Positions 1-7,822 of a DNA stretch of 14,520 nt are shown here, in pieces (the first letter of the stretch is position 1; the number at the start of each line of letters is the position of its first letter). The stretch covers positions 1-14,520 of the forward strand of contig NW_004457418.1 in assembly GCF_000313135.1 (NCBI RefSeq). The letters run 5' to 3'. Below the pieces are notes generated by a model. That model did not search any database. It was not told the origin of the DNA and saw only the letters and a program-made list of their open reading frames with translations. Position numbers and translations under genes: made by a program. The stretch comes from Acanthamoeba castellanii str. Neff. Its lineage: Eukaryota; Discosea; Longamoebia; Acanthamoebidae.

Positions 1-2988
1 TCGGCGGGCGCCAGGGCCAGGTGGCCGCCAGCCGGGAGCGACGGGTCGACGAGGTGCGACTGCTGCGTCGTGGTCGCGGCTGAAGTCCGGGTGTCGACGA
101 ACGAGGAGCGTGCGTAGGTGGTCGGGGTCGGGGTCTCGTAGCCGGGCGTGGTCGGTCGCGAGAGCGGGAGGAGGCTGCCCTCGAGCGCCCTGGCCGACTG
201 CTGTCGCTCGCTGAGGAACTTGGCGATGATGAAGGGGGTCCACTTCCACTCGAGAGCGACGTAGAACAGGTTGAAGACGAAACCCCAGAAGCTCACGAAC
301 AGCACGTGCAACAGCGAGATGTTGACGCCATCTGTTGGTCGAGAGAGAGAGAAAAACCAACCAACCAACCAACCAACCAACCAAGGTCATTCTTATAATC
401 ACCATCACCATCACCATCACCGACATATAACGATAAATGGCGGAAACGGGGGCGGTGCGTGCGGTACCCTGGTCAAAGTGGGGCAGGAAGAGGAAGGCTC
501 CGCCGGAGCCGAGGCACAGGACGAAGACCTGTACAAAGCCCGATGCCACGACGAGGAGGGTGCCGCTGAACCAGCGCGCCAACATCACCTGCTGGCACAT
601 GATGATGGCCTCGCCACCGAAACCAAACACCACCCTGCAGAGGACACGGCACGGCACAGAGAGCGCGAGTGGGTGAGCAAAACACTAGCGCCAACATGTA
701 CAACGGGTTTCCATGTAGGCGCACTCGTGAGTACCTCGAGATGAGGAGCAGCGAGATGGGCTTCTCGGGCATGTAGAAGGTGATGGCGAGCAGGATGTTG
801 CCCAGCAGGCAGAAGATGTTGAACAGAAGCGACGAGAGGCTCAGCCCCCACTTGTCGATCAGGCTCTACACGACGTGCAGCAAAAGAAAAAGAGAGAGAA
901 AGAGAGAAAAAGAAAACACCGCGTGAGGAAGAGACTCGGGTGGTGGTGGGGGTCCGGTGTTGGAGGGAGGGAGGGGGGAGGGGTATGTACCCCGGCGATG
1001 AAGGGCATGAAGAGGTTGGGCAGCGAGTAGAGCGAGAACATGAGGCCCAGGTCGAGGTAGGAGATGCCGAACTCGTCCATCATGAACGCCGACACCGTGC
1101 CTGCGCGCGCCAAACAAACGGTGAGACGCGCGCCTTGTTTGGAGCGATAGATCTATGGAGCAAGCGAGAGAGAGAAAGAGAGAGAGAGAACGGTGGAGCA
1201 GAGAAAGGGGCGTACTTGGTCCGTGGTAGCCCCAGTAGGGCGAGAGCGAGAGCACGGGGATGATGATGAGCAGCAGGACCAGCACCGCCGCCGACGGCTG
1301 CCGCACGCCCGACGCGTCCAGCTTGCTGCTGATGGTATTCGGCGAAGGAGCCGCCGCCCGCAGCGACTGGCCCGCCGCGGGCGTAGAGCCGCCGCCGCCG
1401 CCGCCGCCGCCGGGGGCAGCCACGGCGGGAGCGAAGGCGCTAGCGGCAAAGTCGAGTCCCGAGCCGCTACGGAAGCTGTGCGGCGGGGACAGCACCGCGT
1501 GGTGGGACGGCCCTGCGCCGGGTCCGCCGCCGGTGAAGTCGGGCACGTGATGGCCGCCGCCGTAGTTATACTCGGTGAGGGCGTGGTGGTGCGGCGCGGG
1601 CTGCGATGGCAATGCCGCGGTGGCGGCGGTAAAGGTGTCGACGACGTGGTGACCCGACACCGGAGGCTGGGCGACGTGATGTAGATCCACGCCAGCGGCG
1701 TGGTGGCCACCACCGACAAAGTGCGAGTCGGCGGCGTGGTGGTTGTCCACCGCGTGGCCGGCGTGGCCTCCGAGGTGTGAATCGAAGTGGCCGCCGGTCG
1801 TGTGATTGCCCGCGTCGCCTGCCGAGTGATTTCGATTGATGCCCAGGCCGATGGACGGCATCGCGTGCGCGTCCACGACGTGGTGGTGGTGGTTGTCGAA
1901 TGCGCCGCCTGCGTGGCCGTCCGTCATGGCATGGTGGCCGAACTGATGCGAGTCGAAGCCGCCACCGTGGTGGCCGTCCAGCGTGGCCTGGATGTGATGG
2001 CCGTCATATCCGCCGTGACCTCCGAGGCTGTGATCGGCGCTGGCGATGTGTTGCGGCGGCGGCGGTTGGTGGTGGTGGTACTGATGGGCGTCTTCCACGG
2101 CGTGGTGGGTCGCGGAGAGCACAGAGGGCGCGCAGGTGGCAGCACCCGCACCAGAGGCCGAAGCCGCCGCAAGTGTCGTGGAGAGCGCGTGGTGGTGGTT
2201 GAACGGTGGCGGCTGCTGCGCAGCGAAGAGGGTTGAAGCGGCGGAGGCGGAAGAGGAAGAGCCGTGGTGAAGCGAAGAGAGAGGAGAAGAGGACGAGGAC
2301 GAGATGAAAGCAGCACCAGCACCAGCAGAGGCTGATGCTGTGGGCGGCTGGTGGAGCTGGAGGGGAGGTGGCTGATGGTGCAGCAGAGGTGGTGCGGCTC
2401 CCTTGCCGCCGCCGCCGCCGCCGCCGCCGCCCGTCGTAGCCGCACCAAACGCGGAGGCCAGCGCTTGCGTTCCAGAACGCGGGCTGCGCGCGCCGGGTCC
2501 TGCTGTGTCGAGGCCGCGGCGTAAGAACAGGCGTTGGACAACGTTGCTCGAATAATTAAAATAATTAATATTAAAATAATTAAAATAATTAAAATATTAA
2601 TTTTACCGATAAAAGGGGATGGAAGAGCATCTGTACCTGTGTCGGAAAGGCTGCCATCTAATCGCTGGATTTGTAGTGGCTTGTCGCCCCCGCCGGTGTG
2701 CTGCTCGAGTACGGCATTCTGGAGGTAGGGCAGGACGTCGTCGCCTCCTTCCTTGCCTCTCTTCGTTGGAGAGGATGGCATGGTGGTGGTGATACTCGAA
2801 GCCGTTGTGTGGACGTCTAATCGTTGAATCGGAAGGGGTCCTGATTCGACGCTCTGCTGTTCGAGTACGGCATTCTGGAGGTAGGGCAGCACATCCTCCT
2901 GCTCCTTCTCCTTGCCCTTGTTGATGTCGTCCATGGTGAGGTGAAATGCTGCCTTTTCATCACTCGGGACGGGTGCCTGGCCATTCAT
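1..2988 (-). CDS. MFSD1-like major facilitator transporter with a long His-rich cytosolic N-terminus (partial, C-terminal half off the window)
   Basis: Exons on the minus strand are 2637-2988, 1216-2502, 991-1100, 735-865, 468-634 and <1-331; all junction phases agree. The start at 2988 is the first ATG of the spliced message, since the upstream exon (3082 to about 3240) has none. The first ~520 residues are hydrophilic: an acidic part with a duplicated DVLPYLQNAVLEQ block (residues 32-44 and 84-96), poly-Gly, Ser/Ala-rich stretches, then ~215 residues with about 45 His. Six hydrophobic segments follow: SAAVLVLLLIIIPVL, GLMFSLYSLPNLFMPFIAG, LSSLLFNIFCLLGNILLAI, LLISRVVFGFGGEAIIMC, LLVVASGFVQVFVLCLG and LLHVLFVSFWGFVFNLFYV. 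The loop SLIDKWG after segment 2 and RVVFGFGGE in segment 4 match the layout of the MFSD1 branch of the MFS (family knowledge), which contains lysosomal transporters. A Ser/Thr/Pro-rich central loop then runs off the edge. Substrate and location are not shown by the sequence; metal binding by the His tract is only a guess. Confidence 0.8.
357..421. repeat. (CCAA)7 and (ATCACC)4 microsatellites in an MFS intron
   Basis: Seven perfect CCAA units (357-384) and, from about 398, four ATCACC units lie in the intron 332-467 of the MFS gene. On the gene strand the first reads TTGG repeats a little upstream of the acceptor. Confidence 0.9.
1475..2122 (-). other. His-rich low-complexity segment of the MFS protein
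   Basis: About 215 codons encode roughly 45 histidines, mostly HH pairs spaced by G, A and D (for example DGHHGGGFDSH and GGHFDSHLGGH). Related blocks recur (FDSHQFGHHA, FDNHHHHVVDAH, FDSHLGGHAGHAVDNHHA), suggesting internal duplication. Such tracts are known in the cytosolic loops of zinc transporters (ZIP, ZnT), where they bind metal. In an MFS protein a metal role is inference. Confidence 0.8.
2503..2636 (-). other. AT-rich intron of the MFS gene
   Basis: Donor ACAG|GTACAG at 2637/2636 and acceptor GACACAG ending at 2503 join phase 1 to phase 1, fusing the acidic repeat region to the poly-Gly/His-rich region. The interior (about 2551-2605) is almost pure A/T with a repeated TTTTAATTA-like unit, in sharp contrast to the GC-rich exons on both sides. 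Confidence 0.7.
2707..2896 (-). repeat. Direct repeat, 156-bp period, coding for a duplicated N-terminal motif
   Basis: A block of nearly identical DNA beginning at 2707 recurs at 2863, exactly 52 codons away. Both copies code DVLPYLQNAVLEQ, and each is followed after a short spacer by PLPIQRLD or PLQIQRLD. The 13-residue block is identical in both copies, and the linkers between copies differ. Confidence 0.85.
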
Positions 2989-3005
2989 TGATTTGATGCA
3001 GTTGC

Positions 3006-3240
3006 CTAGGCGAAATGGAAAACCATGGTTAAAGATGGCGATTAAGGCTACAAAACCCAAATTGAAAAGAACGACGATTACCTTGCGGGGTGATGGGCGT
3101 GTCGTCGGCGCAAGGCAAGTGGAACGACGGTGATTGATGTGATGCTCGCGAAGGTAAGATGAACTGTGGGCTTGGCCACTTCGGAATGAAGGCGATCTGA
3201 TCGATCTTTCGTTCAAGATCCGAGGCTGAAAATGGCTGAG
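3006..3240 (-). other. Probable 5' UTR exon and first intron of the MFS transporter gene
   Basis: On the minus strand a donor GTAATC at 3081 and an acceptor CGCCTAG ending at 3006 delimit a 76-bp intron (3006-3081). The upstream exon sequence, about 3082-3240, contains no ATG, so it is most simply read as 5' UTR. Its frame is open and would fuse in frame to the coding exon, but no start codon is available. The upstream limit of the exon is not known. Confidence 0.5.
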
Positions 3241-3630
3241 GGATCGATGGAACGTTTTGCCGGCCGAGAAATATATCAAAATTAAAAAAAGAAATCGGGA
3301 GGAAGATGCGAGCGCTGCTCGGGTCGTGGCTGCCCGAACCAGACGAGTGAAGCGCAAAGACAGCCGCTTCTTCCTCCTCTTCGCTCCTCGTCGCCGCGGT
3401 AGGGTTGCGGTACCTTGTCGTTCTTTTTCCCCTTTCTCCAATCACATGCCTCACGTGCTGCCGGAATGAGTACTGGATTACTACCGACCGAGTTTTATGT
3501 AAACGCACCTTTTCCGTACTTGCGTTGGGCTTATCCTGGATTTTCCATACTCTCGCCCAATCATTGTGCGCAGAAACGTTACCCATCAAACGTTTTCGAT
3601 TTGTTTCCAAATTTCTATTTTCCTTTTCTT
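3241..3630. promoter_or_regulatory. Intergenic region: 3' end of the kinase gene and probable promoter of the MFS gene
   Basis: I see no convincing gene here. It is less GC-rich than the exons and holds two CCAAT pentamers (3438-3442 and 3557-3561) and one CACGTG palindrome (3452-3457), upstream of the minus-strand MFS gene. These short motifs could occur by chance. The kinase poly(A) site must also lie here, but no clear signal was identified. Confidence 0.3.
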
Positions 3631-4967
3631 CTAGATGTTCCTTTTGTGGGTGTCCGGCGAGAGCAGACCTGTGGGGTGGTTGTTCGCGTGAGTGAAGGCA
3701 GAGACATCGACGTGGTGCCACCGGCCATAAACACCACCGATCATGGCCGAAGGGGAGTGTGGATCCTCACCTGACTTGTAGCGGATGATGGGACTGCGTG
3801 GGGCAGACGCGTTCTTTGAAACTGGCCGTCTGCCTGATGAGTCCCACTTCACCTTGTTCTGTACCATTGCCTGCTCGCGTGTGGGCCAAGGACCATGGTC
3901 CTGGTCTTAGCTCATGTGTCCAATCATCCCCTCCCACTTCCATCCCATCTCTAGACGTGGTGGTGGTAGGGGTAGAGGGGGGGGGGTGATGGGGGTACCT
4001 CGATGCGCAGGTAGATGTCGTTGAAGGATGGTCGCAGGGCCGGGTCGTCGTGCCAGCAATCGCTGAGGAGCGACGCGTACTCGGCGGGCGCCCAGGCGGG
4101 GATCTCGAGCTTTTTGCCCTCCACGATGGCCTGGCCCGCCTCCACGGCGTCCATCTGCTCGTAGGGCGCCTTCTCCAGCAGAATCTCCCACATCACTACG
4201 CCTACACTTGCACGCGTGGTGCGGTGGTGTGGTGATAAGGCTTCTTCTTCAGTGATCGTGCGGGCAAAGTGCCATCTCATTCGTGTTATGCTATGCCATG
4301 CCATGCCATGCCATGAAAAAGGGTTGGGTTGGTGGTGGGTAGGTACGGACCGAAAGAGTACACGTCGCTTTGCTTGGACAATCGGTTCTGGCGCAGGGCT
4401 TCTGGGCTCATCCTGCGCGAAGCTGTGCGTCAGTTTCGGAGGAGGCCGCGCTAGCAGTCGCTTCCATGGTGCATGGTGGACGGGCGCACGGCTGCCGTCG
4501 TACCATTTGATGGGTCCACAGGCCTGCGAATGTGAAAAGCTGTGCCGCACCCTGCCCGACGTAACGCGCTTGGACAGCCCAAAGTCTGGAGGAGCGAGAA
4601 CACAGAGGAAGGAAATCCTCAATCACCGGTGGTGTGCGCACATCACTGTTACACGCCTCCCCCCCCACAATGTCGTACCTGTCACCTTGGCCTGGTACTC
4701 TCCGTTGGAGGTGGTCACCAAAATATTGCGCCTCGCCAGGTCCTGTGAATAGCACACAGCCATAAGAGTCAAACCAAGACCACAAACGCGTTCATTCTTC
4801 ATAGGCGTACACAGTGGAGGATGTTTTCGGCGTGGAGGTGGGTCATCCCCGCTGCGGTGTCCAACGCCAGCTGCAGCTTCGTGGCCGGCGACAGTGCCTC
4901 CCTCTGCCGAGGTGACATAGTGATACAGTGGTCAGACACGGACCCTCCATCCGCGCGTGCGTGTGCG

Positions 4968-5030
<63 letters not shown>

Positions 5031-6951
5031 GCAGTATCGTGTGGCGTGCCTGCATCAAGCGTTGCAAATCGCCCTGCGCGAGGTACTCGGTGACGATGCA
5101 CAGGTCGGGCGGTTCGTCGCACATGCCAAAGAATTGGATGAGGTTGTGGTGTGGTCGCAGGTTCCTTGTTGGCGGGGGGGGGGTAGGGAGAAGACGGGTC
5201 AGTCACATCATGCGAAGAATGGACCAACAGAGACGGAGGAGGTGCATACATGATGATGTCCATTTCCTTTCTGAAATCGTTCAACTCGGACCCGGTCAGC
5301 TTGCTCTTATGGAACAGCTGCTTCACCACCACTGCAATACGTTTGCGGCGTGTGTGTCGTGTTTGCGTCGTGTGGGAGTGTGGGTGTGCGCGCGCGTGTG
5401 TGTGGGTGAGTGCGGTTTATGTGGTGAAGCCAAGGTCCAAGCAGGGCGTGGGTGGTGCAGCACCCTTGCTGTTGCGCCACTTGGCGAGGTAGACGATGCC
5501 GAAGTCGCCCATGCCGATCTTGCCCAGCAGCTGCAGTTCGGAGTAGGGGATCGTCCACCGCGATTTCATCTCTCTTTGCATCTCCACCATCAGCACCTTC
5601 ATGGTGTGTGCGTGTTACGTGTGCGCCACGCGTGAGTGAGGGAGGGGAGGGGGCATTAGCCAAGTCAAGCCAAGCCAGGCCAAATGGCCATTTGAGGGCA
5701 CGAGCGAGAGCCTACCTTGTGGGAGTCGGGGAGCAGGCCATTGCCTCGGTGCCCCATATCGCTCAGTGTGGGGCGGTGCGCCCGCTGCTTCTCCTCCTCC
5801 TCGGCCTCCTCGTCCGATGGTTCGTGTGCGGCGGGCGCCAAGCTCATGCGGCTCTCGGCCAGCACCAGCTTGGCGCGCGGTCGCAGACTGAGCTCTTGGT
5901 AGTCGGCCACGCCCTCGCGCGCGGCGGCCTCCATGGTGTCGGCCGTAGCGTCGACGGTGATCTCTGGCAGCTTGCTCCGCCGGCCCTCCCACGACTTGCT
6001 TCGCGTTAGCACCCGGCCGCCGCCACCTCCGTCGATGATGCTGCCGGTGCCGGTGTTCTCGTCGACCGCACCGCTCGCTCTGGTCTCTGTGATGCTTGCT
6101 TCGTTGATGGTGATTGTGGTGTTGGTGACGTTGGTGGTGGTGGTGATGAGGTTGCTTCTGCCGCCGGTTGGGTCTTCGTAGTCGTCGGCCACGGCATCAC
6201 CGCCCTGCCGGGTATCCCACGGCACGCTTTGGCTCCTTCGCCAGGCGGCCGCCCTTGACCCTTCCATGCGCTGGGCGTCGCCCTGAGGCGAGTCGGCCTT
6301 GCTCCAGGCCTGCGCGGGCTTTGGCGGCATCGCCGAGAGAAGAGACAGCTGGGGAGAGACTGCCTTCCGTGGCGATGGCGGCGGCGATGGCTCGAGCTCT
6401 AAGACCTGGACGAGCGTCGCCAGACTCGCGTAGTTACCTTGCGACATTGCCAATCGCTGCGGCGACTGCGGCAGCGGAGGCGACGGCGAGGTGGTGATGC
6501 TGTCATGACTGCTCGCCAGATCGTCGTCGAGACTGGGCTGTAGTGGCGATGACGAGGGCGACGACAATAGTGACAGCGATACTGGAGGCGAGGGTTCGAC
6601 GTTCCTCTGCGAGAGCCTCCCGGCGTCCGGTGTACTGCGAGCGAGCCAGCCAGCGCTGGAATTCGAGAAGCCCTCAGCACAAGTGCATATGTGTTGTGGT
6701 GTGTTGTACTGCAGAGATGGAGGACGTGCGAGAGAGGTGAGCGGTGATTCGTACCCATGGGGCTGCTGCTCCTGGTTGCGACGTGGGGCGGAGGCTCGCG
6801 AGGACTGGGCGAGGAGTGGGACGGGCACGTTGTTGCTCTTTCCCAGCACCGGCCGCTCGCACTGCCGGATGCGCGCGTCTGGCGTGAAGGCGACGCTGCG
6901 TGGTCGCTGCCATAGCGTGCTGCTGTCATCGGCGGGGGGCGGCTCCTCCAT
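3631..6951 (-). CDS. Tyrosine-kinase-like (TKL) protein kinase, non-RD type
   Basis: Twelve exons, all phase-consistent, give 702 residues: 6755-6951, 5716-6655, 5464-5596, 5250-5331, 5050-5164, 4811-4903, 4679-4742, 4504-4585, 4351-4412, 3999-4201, 3771-3870, 3631-3668. The ATG at 6951 has G at -3 and +4. Residues 1-379 are Ser/Pro-rich and probably disordered, with basophilic sites RSQSVP and RSKSWE. The kinase domain spans about 398-657: glycine loop GKIGMGDFGIV, beta-3 Lys427 (VVVKQ), alpha-C Glu446 (FRKEMDIIM), hinge VTEYLAQGDL, catalytic loop HCDLARRN (Asp521, Asn526), DFG (542-544), WMSPE (569-573), SDVYSFGVVMWEILL and RPSF near the end. It should phosphorylate Ser/Thr or Tyr; the sequence cannot decide which, though DLARRN and PIKWM resemble Tyr kinases. 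The HRD Arg is Cys. One intron uses a GC donor. No membrane segment is seen, so it is probably cytosolic. Upstream coding exons (see 7333-7409) are possible but unproven. Confidence 0.92.
4291..4315. repeat. Short pentanucleotide repeat (ATGCC)n in a kinase intron
   Basis: About four tandem ATGCC units lie in the intron 4202-4350 between the exon ending DVYSF and the exon starting VVMWE. It has no coding role. Confidence 0.85.
4904..5049 (-). other. GC-AG intron in the kinase gene carrying (GT)25 and (AT)5
   Basis: The exon coding GDLQRLMQ ends at 5050 and is followed by GCACGC; no GT lies nearby that would keep the conserved hinge/alpha-D residues. The acceptor TCGGCAG ends at 4904, and the next exon begins REALSPATKLQ, the expected alpha-E region, in phase 0. 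The intron holds a (GT)25 run at 4971-5020 (CA on the gene strand) followed by (AT)5 at 5021-5030. Confidence 0.85.
4971..5030. repeat. (GT)25(AT)5 dinucleotide microsatellite
   Basis: Twenty-five GT units at 4971-5020 are directly followed by five AT units. The array lies wholly within the GC-AG intron of the kinase gene. Confidence 0.97.
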
Positions 6952-7495
6952 CTCCACACAAGATACAAGTGGTACTTAAACCTGGTGTGCTTCTGTGGGG
7001 TGCTGCTACCAGAGAGGTAAAACAGGGCAACCACGGAGCCGACAAGATCGAGAGGAATCAAAATCGTGGTGAATGCAAAGGAAAAAAAGGAGGAAGGGCA
7101 GGTTACCCTTTGGGGAGCTCGACGGTGTCAACGCCCGGCTGTAGCTGGTAGGAAGAGGAGATAGGGTTTTCAAGTGGTGGCGTTCTGGCGTTCTTGCCAC
7201 TTGACAGTGTCACTCAGCCAGGAATGGAAAGCATGGCGCCATAAAAGGCAAAACCAGTTGTCCTACGCGATATCCCCCCCCCCGAAAAAGAGAGGGGAGG
7301 GGAGATGGCATCGTCATCGTCATGGCCCGTACGTGATAGCAGGCCCCTCACGGCAGGCCTCGCACTCCTCTTCTGCAAGCCGCGCGATGGTCTTCGCTTC
7401 CTTCTTCATTGAGAGACAAAGGAAAAGCTGCAAAACTACAAACACACTTTGTGTGCACATACATGGTAAGTATGTATTATTGGTGGAAGGTTGCT
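6952..7495. promoter_or_regulatory. Region between the calponin gene stop and the kinase start; probable kinase 5' region
   Basis: This stretch separates the calponin-type gene (stop at 7496) from the kinase ATG (6951). It holds a run of ten C on the plus strand (7274-7283) and a coding-like segment at 7333-7409. It presumably contains the calponin poly(A) site and the kinase promoter or 5' UTR introns, but I could not identify a defined signal. Confidence 0.35.
7333..7409 (-). other. Unassigned coding-like exon (possible upstream kinase exon or small gene)
   Basis: An ATG at 7409 opens 25 codons with coding-like composition (MKKEAKTIARLAEEECEAC...), ending at a possible donor GTACGG at 7332; without splicing the frame stops within five more codons. 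A second possible exon, 7107-7144, has acceptor CTACCAG and donor GTAACC. One phase-consistent path through 7107-7144 to an acceptor TTTAAG just upstream of 6951 would extend the kinase N-terminus, but that acceptor is weak. The segment could instead be a separate short gene or chance. I do not recognise the peptide. Confidence 0.3.
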
Positions 7496-7742
7496 TCAGG
7501 GCCTGACCCTCTTGAGGGCTGCGAGGGTGGTCAACACAGCCGACATGTTCTTGGCTGAAAAAAAAAAAACACACGACACACAGCTCTTGACGTCAGCACG
7601 ACGGGCATGTGCATTCAACCGCGGATCGCAAGGGGGAGGCAGGCGCGCGCACGCACCCTCGAAGAGATCGACGGTCTGGAAGAGCTCGTTGGTGCGGAGG
7701 CCCATGCTTTGGGCGGCGCTCAAAAAGGCGGCAATATTTTCC

Positions 7743-7822
<80 letters not shown>

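Noticed and set aside
2120..2122. A start codon at 2122 for the His-rich protein
   Set aside because: The codon is GTG, and the frame stays open upstream to a phase-matched splice acceptor at 2503.
1193..2236. Several plus-strand open frames opposite the transporter gene
   Set aside because: They are shadows of the GC-rich, His/Gly/Ala-coding minus strand; they have no domains and lie across the minus-strand splice sites.
3190..3247. Cluster of GATC sites upstream of the transporter gene
   Set aside because: There are only five short sites in the probable 5' UTR; no function is supported.
4524..4550. A possible 27-bp GT-AG intron inside the kinase activation loop
   Set aside because: It is far shorter than any other intron here, and keeping it as coding gives a normal DFG-to-SPE distance of about 32 residues.
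6949..6957. GTG at 6957 as the kinase start
   Set aside because: An ATG with good context lies two codons downstream, and non-ATG starts are not expected in a eukaryotic nuclear gene.
7743..7822. Direct repeats as a CRISPR array
   Set aside because: They are simple tandem tetranucleotides with no spacers, lying in a eukaryotic intron.
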